Shown: positions 1-6,929, numbered from the stretch's first letter. The stretch is 11,601 bases of DNA from JAIBJP01 sp035639875 (GCA_035639875.1 DASQXE010000048.1:1-11601); one strand, 5' to 3'. Translations and numbers: made by a program. The notes: generated from the letters alone by a model not told the origin.

Positions 1-1
1 A

Positions 2-190
2 CGGCTGGGGACGATGCTCGGCGCGGCCGAGGTGAACATTGCGCATATGGCCGTGTCGCGAAACCGCCGCAGCGCAAGGGCGCTGATGGTGCTCACGCTC
101 GACAGCGTGCCCGAGCCGGACGTGCTCGACCGTCTGCGCGCGGAGCCCGGTTTCGTGGAAGTTCGCTTCATCGTCCTGGGTGAGGAGTGA
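2..190 (+). CDS. serA: D-3-phosphoglycerate dehydrogenase, C-terminal ACT domain (5' truncated by window)
   Basis: Only the last 62 codons are visible; the gene enters from the left edge in frame 2 and stops at TGA 188-190. The visible peptide is a typical ACT regulatory domain of SerA. It has a GTMLGAAEVNIAHMAVSR segment (family pattern: G-x-x-L-x-x-x-x-I-N-I-A-x-M), then RALMVLTLD, then a closing LRAEPGFVEVRFIVL strand. SerA oxidises 3-phosphoglycerate in the first step of serine synthesis, and its ACT domain usually binds serine as feedback inhibitor. The catalytic domains are outside the window, so another ACT-tailed 2-hydroxyacid dehydrogenase cannot be fully excluded. The stop overlaps the GTG start of the next gene by 4 nt (GTGA), so the two are likely translationally coupled. 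Confidence 0.8.
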   Translation, partial: RLGTMLGAAEVNIAHMAVSRNRRSARALMVLTLDSVPEPDVLDRLRAEPGFVEVRFIVLGEE

Positions 191-675
191 GCACGGCGTG
201 GCCCGAGCCGGTGGAGCGGGTGGCCCGCTTTCTCCGCGAGGCCACGGTCGAGGCGCGCATCGAGGAGTTCGAGGAGGGCACGCCGACCGCGGAGGACGCC
301 GCTCGTGCCGTCGGTTGCTCGCTCGGCCAGATCGTCAAGTCGCTCGTGTTCGTCTGCGACGGCCGCACGATCCTCGTCATGGTTCCCGGGGACCGGCGCG
401 CAGACTCGGCCAAGGTGCGGGCGGCTGCACGCTGCGAGACGGCGAAGATCGCCGGCCCCGAAGAGGTCCAAAGGGCGACCGGATTCGAGCCCGGCGCCGT
501 CGCGCCGTTCCCCCTGCCCGCGATGGAAGGAGTCTTCGTCGAGCAAACGCTCCTAGCGCATGAAGTCGTTTGGATCGGGGCAGGATCGCGGAGGCACATG
601 GCGGCCCTGGCCCCATCCGACCTCCTACGCCTCACCCGCGCCCGAGCTATCGACGCCATCGGAGAGAACCCCTAA
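187..675 (+). CDS. YbaK/EbsC-family aminoacyl-tRNA deacylase (ProX-like trans-editing protein)
   Basis: 162 residues, the usual size for a free-standing YbaK/ProX domain. The GTG start at 187 overlaps the serA stop. No good Shine-Dalgarno is free upstream, so it probably depends on re-initiation. Family landmarks in order: acidic helix and GTPTAEDAARAVGC (residues 31-44); QIVKSLVFVCDG (48-59), whose K51 matches the lysine found at this place in YbaK-type editing enzymes; the GFEPGAVAPFPL loop (99-110); and the closing GAGSRRHMAALAPSDLLRL stretch (131-149). Characterised relatives hydrolyse mischarged tRNA, for example Cys- or Ala-tRNA(Pro). The exact substrate cannot be read from sequence. 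Its place between serA and ilvE suggests a housekeeping role near amino-acid supply. Confidence 0.85.
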   Translation: MSTAWPEPVERVARFLREATVEARIEEFEEGTPTAEDAARAVGCSLGQIVKSLVFVCDGRTILVMVPGDRRADSAKVRAAARCETAKIAGPEEVQRATGFEPGAVAPFPLPAMEGVFVEQTLLAHEVVWIGAGSRRHMAALAPSDLLRLTRARAIDAIGENP

Positions 676-680
676 CCTGT

Positions 681-688
681 AAGGAAGG
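681..688 (+). promoter_or_regulatory. Ribosome binding site deciding the ilvE start
   Basis: AAGGAAGG lies 4 nt (7 nt counted from its AAGGA part) before the ATG at 693. The ilvE frame is open upstream to about 570, inside the YbaK gene. This site and the homology start together fix 693 as the true start. Confidence 0.75.
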
Positions 689-692
689 CGGC

Positions 693-1628
693 ATGCAAGA
701 GACGGAAAAGATCTGGTTCAACGGCGAGCTCGTCGACTGGGCCGACGCCAAGATCCACATCGGCGCCCACGGATTGCACTACGGCTCGGGAGTCTTCGAG
801 GGAATCCGCTGCTACGAGACCGAAAACGGGCCGGCGGTCTTCCGCCTGGCCGACCACCTGAAGCGGCTCGAAAACTCGGCCAAGCTCCTGTACATGGAGC
901 TGCCGTATGCTGTCGAGGAGATCCGGCTCGCCTGCCATGAGGTGATCGCGGCCAACGGTCTCGCCGAGTGCTACCTGCGACCGATCGCGTTCTACGGGTA
1001 CGGGGAGCTCGGCGTGCATCCCGGTACGAACCCGATCGACGTCGCCATCATGAGCTGGCCATGGGGCGCGTACCTCGGCGAGGAGGGGCTCGAGCGGGGC
1101 GTGCGTGCCAAGGTCTCGTCCTGGAAGCGCATCGGCCCCAACACGATCCCGCACGTCGCCAAGGCGACCGGGATCTACCTCAACTCGATGCTCGCCGTGC
1201 TCGAGGCGACGCACGCCGGTTACGAGGAGGCGATCCTCCTCACGGACGACGGCTTCGTCGCCGACGGCTCGGGCGAGAACATCTTCCTCATCAAGGACGA
1301 GATCCTTTCCACCCCAGATCTGTCCGCTTCGATTCTGCCGGGCATCACCCGGCAGACGATTATCGAGATCGCGCATGCGCTCGGCTATGCGGTCCACGAG
1401 CGGCAGGTGATCCGTTCGGACCTCTATGTGGCCGACGAGCTCTTCATGTGTGGAACCGCGGCCGAGGTGACCCCGGTTCGTTCCGTAGACGACCATGAGA
1501 TCGGCCCACCCGGGCCGGTGACGAAGAAGATCCAGCAGGCCTTCTTCGACGCCGTGCGCGGCCGCGACGAGCGCTGGTCCCGCTGGCTCGAATACCTCGA
1601 GAAGACTCCCACCGCGCCGGGCTCTTGA
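693..1628 (+). CDS. ilvE: Branched-chain amino-acid aminotransferase
   Basis: A 311-residue class IV (D-amino-acid aminotransferase fold) PLP enzyme. It transfers the amino group between glutamate and the 2-keto acids of Val, Leu and Ile, the last step of their synthesis, in the cytosol. Visible landmarks: HGLHYGSGVFEGIRCYE (residues 26-42) with the family arginine; YLRPIAFYG (94-102); the Schiff-base lysine K157 in HVAKATGIYLNS; the ADGSGENIFLIKD signature (190-202) with E195; the LPGITR phosphate-binding loop (215-220); and FMCGTAAEVTPV (251-262). Length and motif order match full-length IlvE. The start at 693 is supported by the AAGGAAGG site and by the conserved WFNGELV opening. It lies 17 nt after the YbaK stop, and its own TGA overlaps the TTG start of the next gene, indicating one operon. 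Confidence 0.95.
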   Translation: MQETEKIWFNGELVDWADAKIHIGAHGLHYGSGVFEGIRCYETENGPAVFRLADHLKRLENSAKLLYMELPYAVEEIRLACHEVIAANGLAECYLRPIAFYGYGELGVHPGTNPIDVAIMSWPWGAYLGEEGLERGVRAKVSSWKRIGPNTIPHVAKATGIYLNSMLAVLEATHAGYEEAILLTDDGFVADGSGENIFLIKDEILSTPDLSASILPGITRQTIIEIAHALGYAVHERQVIRSDLYVADELFMCGTAAEVTPVRSVDDHEIGPPGPVTKKIQQAFFDAVRGRDERWSRWLEYLEKTPTAPGS

Positions 1629-2737
1629 CGGACGAAATCCCTCTTTCCGCTCCCTGGATCGAGGAGCGGGAGGAGGAGTTGGTTGCAGAGGTGCTGCGTT
1701 CAGGCCGGCTCTCGCTCGGCCCGATGGTCGACCGCTTCGAGCAGGCCCTCGCCGAGCGCCTCGGGGCCCGGCACGTGGCGGCCGTCTCGAGCGGAACCGC
1801 AGGCCTCCACCTCGCCGTGCGGCTCGCCGGCATAGCGCCTGGAGACGAGGTCATCACGACTCCGTTTTCCTTCGTCGCCTCGGCGAACTGCCTCCTCTAC
1901 GAGGGTGCGACCCCCGTCTTCGTGGACGTCGACCCCGCCACGTTGAACCTCGATCCCGCCGCGGTCGAGGCCGTGGTGACGGAGCGAACCAAGGCGATCC
2001 TCGCGGTCGACATCTTCGGCTATCCGGCCGAACTCGCCGAGTTGCGGGCGATCGCCGAGCGTCACGGGCTCGAGCTCGTCGAGGACGCCTGCCAAGCGCT
2101 CGGCGCCGAGTATCGCGGGCGGCCGGTCGGCTCGTCAGGCCATCCCGCCGTGTTTGCCTTCTACCCGAACAAGCAGATAACGACAGGAGAAGGAGGAGCG
2201 GTCGCGGTCGACGCGGACGAGGACTGGCTCCTCCTCAAGAGCCTCTCGAACCAGGGGAGAAGCGATTCGGGCGAGTGGTTGACCCACGCGCACCTCGGTT
2301 ACAACTATCGGCTCGACGACGTCTCCGCCGCGATCGGGCTCGCGCAGCTACAACGGCTGAATGCAATCCTCGAGCTGCGCGCGGCAGTAGCGGAACGGTA
2401 CGCCGAGCTGCTCGCGTCGGTGGCCGGCGTAGAGCCACCGCTGCCGGACGACGACGATCACGTTCGGTCCTGGTTCGTGTACGTCGTCCGCCTCGCGGAC
2501 GAGATCGACCGCGACGCCGTGATGGCTCGTCTGGGCGAGGAAGGGATTGCGAGCAAGCCGTACCTCCCCTCGATTCATCTGCAGCCCTACTGGCGCGATC
2601 GCTTCGGGACCCGCGAGGGAATGTATCCCGTGGCGGAGGCCGCGAGCCGGAGCACGCTCGCGCTGCCGTTTCACACGAGGCTTACGGGCGGCGAGCAAGA
2701 GCGCGTCGTAGCAGCCCTAGCCCGGGCTGTCGCCTGA
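1625..2737 (+). CDS. DegT/DnrJ/EryC1/StrS-family PLP aminotransferase
   Basis: 370 residues, full length for the family. A TTG start at 1625 is required because the conserved opening IPLSAPWI begins at residue 5. The start overlaps the ilvE stop by 4 nt (TTGA). Motifs: SSGTAGLHLA (55-64), GDEVITTPFSFVASANC (73-89), FVDVDP (99-104), EDACQALGAEY (153-163) with the PLP-ring aspartate D154, and the PLP lysine K183 in FYPNKQITTGEGG. LGYNYRLDDVSAAIGLAQL (224-242) is the usual substrate-loop signature. Known members aminate keto-sugars for surface glycans or antibiotic sugars, often as dimers. The sugar substrate cannot be told here, and no sugar genes are adjacent. Coupling to ilvE is unusual and may mean a different keto substrate (inference). 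Confidence 0.92.
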   Translation: MTDEIPLSAPWIEEREEELVAEVLRSGRLSLGPMVDRFEQALAERLGARHVAAVSSGTAGLHLAVRLAGIAPGDEVITTPFSFVASANCLLYEGATPVFVDVDPATLNLDPAAVEAVVTERTKAILAVDIFGYPAELAELRAIAERHGLELVEDACQALGAEYRGRPVGSSGHPAVFAFYPNKQITTGEGGAVAVDADEDWLLLKSLSNQGRSDSGEWLTHAHLGYNYRLDDVSAAIGLAQLQRLNAILELRAAVAERYAELLASVAGVEPPLPDDDDHVRSWFVYVVRLADEIDRDAVMARLGEEGIASKPYLPSIHLQPYWRDRFGTREGMYPVAEAASRSTLALPFHTRLTGGEQERVVAALARAVA

Positions 2738-2804
2738 GCAAGTAGGCGACGAGCACCGCGCCCACGAGGCCGAAGACGACGCTTAGGAGAAGCGGCGAGA
2801 ACAT
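2682..2804 (-). CDS. Possible 40-residue single-pass membrane protein (micro-ORF)
   Basis: Reading the minus strand from ATG at 2804 gives MFSPLLLSVVFGLVGAVLVA followed by YLLRRQPGLGLLRR and a TAA at 2684-2682. The protein would be 40 residues with one strong hydrophobic helix (about residues 4-23) and a basic C-terminal tail, i.e. an N-out/C-in or small anchor topology. Its first two thirds lie in the otherwise empty intergenic region; the last part runs antisense to the end of the DegT-family gene. No Shine-Dalgarno is seen. A TATTAG box stands exactly 7 nt before the ATG, which would suit a leaderless transcript. I recognise no family. It may be chance, since GC-rich antisense frames are often hydrophobic; hence the low confidence. 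Confidence 0.3.
   Translation of the reverse strand: MFSPLLLSVVFGLVGAVLVAYLLRRQPGLGLLRRALARRP
2729..2750 (+). terminator. Weak hairpin over the DegT-family stop codon
   Basis: GTCGCCT (2729-2735) and AGGCGAC (2744-2750) form a perfect 7-bp stem with an 8-nt loop that includes the TGA at 2735-2737. There is no T-run after it. It may mark the end of the serA-ilvE transcript, but it could equally be a by-product of GC-rich sequence. Confidence 0.3.
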
Positions 2805-2811
2805 GGCACCG

Positions 2812-2817
2812 CTAATA
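2812..2817 (-). promoter_or_regulatory. Possible -10 box for the minus-strand micro-ORF
   Basis: TATTAG on the minus strand (4 of 6 matches to TATAAT) ends 7 nt before the ATG at 2804, placing the expected transcription start on or next to that ATG. The region where a -35 is expected (around 2834-2840) has no good match. Confidence 0.25.
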
Positions 2818-2853
2818 CGTCCCGCGCCCTTCCGAAGTTCCCCTGCAGCCGCT

Positions 2854-2862
2854 TGCGATAAT
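2854..2862 (+). promoter_or_regulatory. Extended -10 promoter for the RemA-like gene, probably leaderless
   Basis: TGCGATAAT is an extended -10 element (TGN plus GATAAT, 5 of 6 matches to TATAAT). GATAAT ends at 2862, and 7 nt later comes the ATG at 2870, so transcription should begin at or within a base or two of the start codon. The lack of a Shine-Dalgarno before 2870 agrees with leaderless translation, which is common in Actinomycetota. The -35 is weak, as is usual with extended -10 promoters. Confidence 0.5.
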
Positions 2863-2869
2863 TGCAGCG

Positions 2870-3229
2870 ATGGCGAACGGCGCTCCCACCATGGTCTTTC
2901 TCGGCTTCGGCAAGTACGTGCGGGCGGACAAGATCTACGCGCTCGAGCCCCTGCGTGGCAATGAACGCGGGGGCGGCCAGCGCACGCGCGTCTTCGTGGA
3001 GGGAATCGCCGAGCCCATCGTCGCGTCGCGCACGGAGCGTTCGATCCTCGCGGAGATGGGCCTTAGAGACGCCCGCCGTCCGCAGCTGATCGACGATGCC
3101 GTCGCCCTCGCGGAGCGCATCGTCGAGGACGCGGACAAGGGCCGCGTCGACCTCGGCGACCTCGGCCGGCGCGCGCGGCGGCTGCTCGAATCGACGTCGA
3201 AGCCCGCCGGCGGCGAACAGCTTTTCTAG
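2870..3229 (+). CDS. DUF370/RemA-like small protein
   Basis: 119 residues. The opening VFLGFGKYVRADKIYALEPL (residues 9-28) resembles the start of RemA/DUF370 proteins (IGFGN-x-V-x-x-x-R-I-x-A-I). The later QRTRVFVEG...IVASRTERSILAEM (residues 39-63) fits their second conserved part (GRRTR...ILS). RemA in Bacillus binds DNA and activates biofilm-matrix genes; whether this protein binds DNA is unknown. About 50 C-terminal residues, mostly charged helix with many Asp/Arg, go beyond the usual length of roughly 80-90. Start chosen at 2870 because it sits 7 nt behind a good extended -10. An internal ATG at 2891 (residue 8), directly before the conserved block, is the alternative. The TAG overlaps the next GTG by one base (TAGTG), so it is coupled to the glycosylase. 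The family call is moderate. Confidence 0.55.
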   Translation: MANGAPTMVFLGFGKYVRADKIYALEPLRGNERGGGQRTRVFVEGIAEPIVASRTERSILAEMGLRDARRPQLIDDAVALAERIVEDADKGRVDLGDLGRRARRLLESTSKPAGGEQLF

Positions 3230-3816
3230 TGCACCCGCGGCTCGGGCGCGCCTTCTTCGCGCGCAGCGTGCATGAGGTCGCGCCTGACCTGATCGGTTCC
3301 ACGCTGCTCGTGGACGGCGTCGGCGGGGCGATCGTCGAGGTCGAGGCCTACGACAACGAAGATCCGGCGAGCCACGGATTCCGCGGACCGACGCAGCGCA
3401 ACCGCGCGATGTTCGGGCCGCCGGGGCACGCGTACGTCTACCGCTCGTACGGAATCCACTGGTGCCTGAACCTCGTCTGCGAAGACGAAGGGCGTGCGGC
3501 CGCCGTCCTCATCCGCGCGCTCCATCCCGTGCAAGGGCTCGACGTGATGCGCGCGCGGCGAGGGGCCGAGGACTTGCGGCTCCTCTGCTCCGGGCCCGGG
3601 AAGCTCTGCCAGGCGCTGGGCGTCAACGGCAGCCACGACGGCTTGCCGCTCGACCGCCCGCCGTTTGAGCTCTACTCGCGGCGAACATCCGCAGACGTCG
3701 TCCGCGGCGCGAGGGTGGGCATCACCGCGGCGGCCGACCGGCCCTGGCGCTACGGCCTCGCCGGCTCGCCCTTCGTCAGCCGTCCGTTTAAGAGCTCGTT
3801 CCGAAATGAGAGCTGA
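3229..3816 (+). CDS. aag: DNA-3-methyladenine glycosylase, AAG/MPG family
   Basis: 195 residues, the normal bacterial length. The enzyme removes alkylated or deaminated purines (3-methyladenine, 7-methylguanine, hypoxanthine) to start base excision repair. Catalytic and DNA-contact residues compared with human AAG: E39 (Glu125) and Y41 (Tyr127) in IVEVEAYDNEDPASHG, H49 (His136), wedge Y74 (Tyr162) in YVYRSYGIHWCLN, and R96 (Arg182) in VLIRALHPVQG. PTQRNRAMFGPPG (54-66) and SGPGKLCQALGV (121-132) are family blocks. Start is GTG 3229, sharing one base with the preceding stop. A GTG start just before RLGRAFFARSV agrees with homologs. It converges with the PBP gene, and its last codons form one arm of the shared terminator. 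Confidence 0.95.
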   Translation: MHPRLGRAFFARSVHEVAPDLIGSTLLVDGVGGAIVEVEAYDNEDPASHGFRGPTQRNRAMFGPPGHAYVYRSYGIHWCLNLVCEDEGRAAAVLIRALHPVQGLDVMRARRGAEDLRLLCSGPGKLCQALGVNGSHDGLPLDRPPFELYSRRTSADVVRGARVGITAAADRPWRYGLAGSPFVSRPFKSSFRNES

Positions 3817-3838
3817 GTCGCATTCCGAAACGAGCTCT
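3791..3838. terminator. Bidirectional terminator between convergent aag and PBP genes
   Basis: AGAGCTCGTTCCGAAATG (3791-3808) and CATTCCGAAACGAGCTCT (3821-3838) are inverted copies, 16 of 18 positions pairing, with a 12-nt loop. The stem covers the last codons of the glycosylase and the last two bases plus TAG of the PBP gene, so it can end transcription from both sides. No T-run follows on either strand, as is common in high-GC bacteria. Confidence 0.75.
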
Positions 3839-6260
3839 ATCCGCGCCCGATGATGAGGCGAACCGTCATGTTGCGGACGGCCGCCAGCCCTGCGCGCGGA
3901 TACTGCGCGAGGACGACGCCCGGCTTCCCGTCCGCGAACGCCTCCACCAGGCCCGCGATCTGCCGGTGTGCAAGCTTGTGACGCGCATGTTGCAGCGTTA
4001 GGCCGACCACGTCCGGGAGGCGTCCGTTCGTCGACTTGGGCAGAACGATGCGGACGGTGCTCCACGACGACAGCGTCCCGGTAGCCGGAAACTGTGCCAC
4101 GACGCGGCCGAGGCGCTCGCCGGGCTTGGCCGGCCTGGTGATCACCTCGGGGGTCAGCGGCATGCTGAGGAGGCGAGCTTGGGCGTCCTTCAAGCGCGCC
4201 CCCACGACGTGCGGGACGTCGACCTCGTTTGGCTTGCAAGGAGCCCGCTTTTGCGGCCCGGAGCCGGCGACGTACATGATCGTGTGGGCGTCGCGGCAGT
4301 TGCCGTTGTCGAGGTACCAGTGGTTGTTCCGGTAGACGACCTCCTCGGGGACCGCGTACTCGGGCTGGGCCGCCGGGAAATACTCCGGCGGGTCGTGGAG
4401 GCGGCGCAGCGCCTTCGTCATGAAGGTGTTCCAGATGAGCGCCGGGAACGTGCCGCCCGCGACCGGCTCGCCGTCGAACTGGCTCGTCATCGGGACGAGC
4501 TTGTTCGGATACCCGACCCAGACGGCGGCCACGAGTTGCGGCGTGTAGCCGACGAACCACGCATCGCCGTAGTTCTCCGTTGTCCCTGTCTTGCCCGCCG
4601 CCGGCCGGTCGCTGAGCGCGGCACGCTTTCCCGTGCCCGCGCGGACGACGTTCTCGAGCATCGAATTGAGCGTGGCTGCCTCGTTCGAGTCGAGCACGGC
4701 CCGCTTTACGGGCTGGTTCTTGTCCACCCGCTTTCCGTCCACGACGCGGAGAATCGCCCGGGGGACGTCGCCCAGAAGCGAGCCGTCGACGCGGACGCCG
4801 CCGTTCGCGAAGGTTCCGAACGCGCGCGCCATCTCGAGCGGATTGACGGCGTTCACGCCCAGCCCGATCGCGAAGTAGTCGTTCAGGTGGCTCGTGATGC
4901 CGAGCCGCCTCGCCATGCGCGCGACGTTCTGCGGGCCTACCTGGGCGGTCAGCTGCGCGTACACCGAGTTGTCGGAAAACGTCGTCGCGTCGTTCAGATC
5001 GATCGGGCCGAGGTAGGAGTTCTCGTAGTTGTTCACGGCCCACAACTTGTCGCCGAGGTTGATCACGGTGGGCTGCGAGACGAAGACCGTCTGCGGCGAG
5101 ATCCCTTGCGAGAGCGCGGTCGCGAGTACGAAGGGCTTGAAGGACGACCCTGCCTGCCGCTCGCCTTGGACGGCGAGGTTGAACTGGCTCTTCTTGAAGT
5201 TCCGTCCTCCGACCATCGCGAGCACGCGTCCGTCGCGGGGGTCGATCGCGACGAGCGCCGCCGCGGGACCATGCGGATCAGGGAGCCATTTGGCGATCGC
5301 CTCCTGCGCGAGGCGCTGCACGTCGATGTTGATCGACGTGTAGACCTTCAGGCCGCCGCCGAAGGTCTCCCCCGAGCCGTAATAGGGGACGAGCTGCTGC
5401 TTCACGTACTCGGCGAAGTACGGCTGGCGGCTCTTCGTCGGCGGGACGTGGACCGAGTCCGGGTCGGGAAGCGGCGTCCGATTCGCGGCCACGGCCGCCT
5501 TGCGCGTGATCAGGCCCTGCTCGACCATGAGGTTGAGGACGGTCGCGCGGCGACGCCACGCCCGCTTCGGGTTCTCCACGGGATCGAACGCGCCCGGGCT
5601 CGCCGGCAGCCCGGCGAGGAGCGCCGCCTGCGGGAGCGTGAGCTCCCTGGCGTGGCGGTGGAAGTAGACCCGCGCCGCCATCTCGATGCCGTAGGCGCCG
5701 TTCCCGAAGTAGATGGTGTTCAGGTAGGCCGTCAGGATGCGGTCTTTCGACCAGCGGCGCTCGAGCTGCCACGCAAGCGCGGCTTCCTTGAGCTTGCGGC
5801 TGATCGTCCGCTCCCGTTTCGTGTACGTGTTCTTGACGAACTGTTGCGTGATCGTCGAGCCGCCCTGCACGACCTTTTTGTTGCGTACGTCTGCCCAGAC
5901 CGCGCGCACGATTCCGCGGAAGTCGACTCCGCGGTGCTCCCAGAACCGGCGGTCTTCGACCGCGACGATCGCCTGCTTCATGACGGGTGCGATCTGGTCC
6001 GACTTGACCACCACGCGACTCTCGTCGCCTCGCAGGACCGCAAGGACGGTCTTGCCGTCCGAGGCATAGATGTAACCGAGTTGCTGGAACCGCTTGTCGT
6101 TCTTGGGCTCGAGCGCGGCCAGATCGCTCGACACCTCGCTCACGAGCCCGTAGGCGAAGGAGACGAGGGAGACGAGTAAGAGGAGGAAGACGATCGAGAG
6201 GAACCGGAGCTTGCGGATCCTGCGCCGCTTGGGTCCCTTGCTGCGCTTCCGGAACAGCAC
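3837..6260 (-). CDS. Bifunctional class A penicillin-binding protein (PBP1 type) with two PASTA domains
   Basis: 807 residues, GTG start at 6260. It polymerises lipid II and cross-links peptidoglycan outside the membrane. Order of parts: basic cytoplasmic tail (1-18); membrane anchor (about 19-40); GT51 glycosyltransferase (about 60-240) with catalytic E102 in AIVAVEDRRFWEHRGVD, QGGSTITQQFVKN (132-144) and the RKLKEAALAWQLE segment; then penicillin-binding transpeptidase with S372-S-F-K375, SDN (429-431) and KTGT (557-560). Two PASTA repeats close the protein (about 680-741 and 746-805; DVPHVVG and LPDVVG openings), typical of actinobacterial and Firmicute wall enzymes. C655 and C675 could form a disulfide. 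The gene starts only 21 nt after the anti-sigma stop on the same strand, with no clear promoter between, so it may belong to the sigma operon (inference). Stop TAG lies in the bidirectional terminator. Confidence 0.97.
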   Translation of the reverse strand: MLFRKRSKGPKRRRIRKLRFLSIVFLLLLVSLVSFAYGLVSEVSSDLAALEPKNDKRFQQLGYIYASDGKTVLAVLRGDESRVVVKSDQIAPVMKQAIVAVEDRRFWEHRGVDFRGIVRAVWADVRNKKVVQGGSTITQQFVKNTYTKRERTISRKLKEAALAWQLERRWSKDRILTAYLNTIYFGNGAYGIEMAARVYFHRHARELTLPQAALLAGLPASPGAFDPVENPKRAWRRRATVLNLMVEQGLITRKAAVAANRTPLPDPDSVHVPPTKSRQPYFAEYVKQQLVPYYGSGETFGGGLKVYTSINIDVQRLAQEAIAKWLPDPHGPAAALVAIDPRDGRVLAMVGGRNFKKSQFNLAVQGERQAGSSFKPFVLATALSQGISPQTVFVSQPTVINLGDKLWAVNNYENSYLGPIDLNDATTFSDNSVYAQLTAQVGPQNVARMARRLGITSHLNDYFAIGLGVNAVNPLEMARAFGTFANGGVRVDGSLLGDVPRAILRVVDGKRVDKNQPVKRAVLDSNEAATLNSMLENVVRAGTGKRAALSDRPAAGKTGTTENYGDAWFVGYTPQLVAAVWVGYPNKLVPMTSQFDGEPVAGGTFPALIWNTFMTKALRRLHDPPEYFPAAQPEYAVPEEVVYRNNHWYLDNGNCRDAHTIMYVAGSGPQKRAPCKPNEVDVPHVVGARLKDAQARLLSMPLTPEVITRPAKPGERLGRVVAQFPATGTLSSWSTVRIVLPKSTNGRLPDVVGLTLQHARHKLAHRQIAGLVEAFADGKPGVVLAQYPRAGLAAVRNMTVRLIIGRG

Positions 6261-6281
6261 GAAGCGCCCGATTCTAGACCG

Positions 6282-6929
6282 CTAGACGGCGCCCGTTCGG
6301 AAGAGGGGGGCGGTGGTCGGCTTGTTCACGCCGCCGGCCCGCTCGAGAGTAACTGCGACCACGGAGCCGTCAGGAACGTCTCGCGTGAGGGCTACCGCGA
6401 CGCGTTCGCCGCCGGCAAAGGTCCCGGCTCGCGCTGCAGTCTCTCCTCGGATGACCCAAATCTCGTAGGTCTTCCCCGCCGGTGCGGGTTCGACGTTGCG
6501 GAGGAGGAGCGTTGCCTCTCCGGACGGGGCGACGATCAGGGAGCCGTTGGCGCCTTGGATGTCGACGGCTTCAGGTCTTTCGCCGAGCCGATTGTGGAGG
6601 GTCGCGGCCCAGATCCCCAGTCCGATTGCGGCGCACGCGGCGACCGCGGCGACGGAAGCTGCCGCCGGGAAGGCCCAGCGTCGGCGAAGAGGAACGACGT
6701 TCGGACGCTCACGTCGCGCTTGCGTCAGGATCCGCTCGCGCAGCGCGGGCGGTGGAGGAGGCATCTCTGCGTCGTAGGCGAGCGAGGCCGCCGTCTCCCG
6801 AAAGAGCGCCACCGTGTCTCGGCAGTCGGCGCAGTGGACCAGATGCTCCTCGAACTCCGCTCGCTCGGCGTCGTCCAGCGCATCGAGCGCGTAGGCGGCG
6901 CTCAGCTCGTGAATTCCGGTGCGTTCCAT
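6282..6929 (-). CDS. RskA-family zinc-finger anti-sigma factor, single-pass membrane protein
   Basis: 215 residues. The N-terminal cytoplasmic part has the zinc-binding anti-sigma signature: H7 in HELSAAYALDALDD, then H29-x3-C33-x2-C36 (HLVHCADC). A membrane helix (about 84-110) follows a basic LRRRW. The outer domain (about 120-215) matches the RskA C-terminal domain: PAPAGKTYEIWVIRG (148-162), AGTFAGG, and VTLERAGGVNKPTTAPLF (193-210). Such proteins hold an ECF sigma factor at the membrane until regulated proteolysis frees it. The protein is translated from an ATG at 6929 that lies inside the sigma gene (28-nt overlap), which couples their levels. The expected partner is therefore the upstream sigma factor. 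C99 sits in the membrane helix. The activating signal is not visible. Confidence 0.92.
   Translation of the reverse strand: MERTGIHELSAAYALDALDDAERAEFEEHLVHCADCRDTVALFRETAASLAYDAEMPPPPPALRERILTQARRERPNVVPLRRRWAFPAAASVAAVAACAAIGLGIWAATLHNRLGERPEAVDIQGANGSLIVAPSGEATLLLRNVEPAPAGKTYEIWVIRGETAARAGTFAGGERVAVALTRDVPDGSVVAVTLERAGGVNKPTTAPLFRTGAV

Noticed and set aside
2719..2728. Perfect palindrome AGCCCGGGCT near the end of the DegT-family gene
   Set aside because: It lies within coding sequence, is short and GC-only at its core, and such palindromes are expected by chance here.
3226..5043. Minus-strand open frame of 605 codons across the glycosylase and part of the PBP gene
   Set aside because: It covers two genes with firm family assignments in other frames and the terminator between them; the product is Arg/Pro-rich without motifs.
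4179..6179. Long open frame of 666 codons on the + strand opposite the PBP gene
   Set aside because: It is exactly antisense to a protein with all GT51, transpeptidase and PASTA motifs. Its translation is rich in Arg/Asp/Val/Leu with no domain, as expected of the mirror frame of GC-rich codons.
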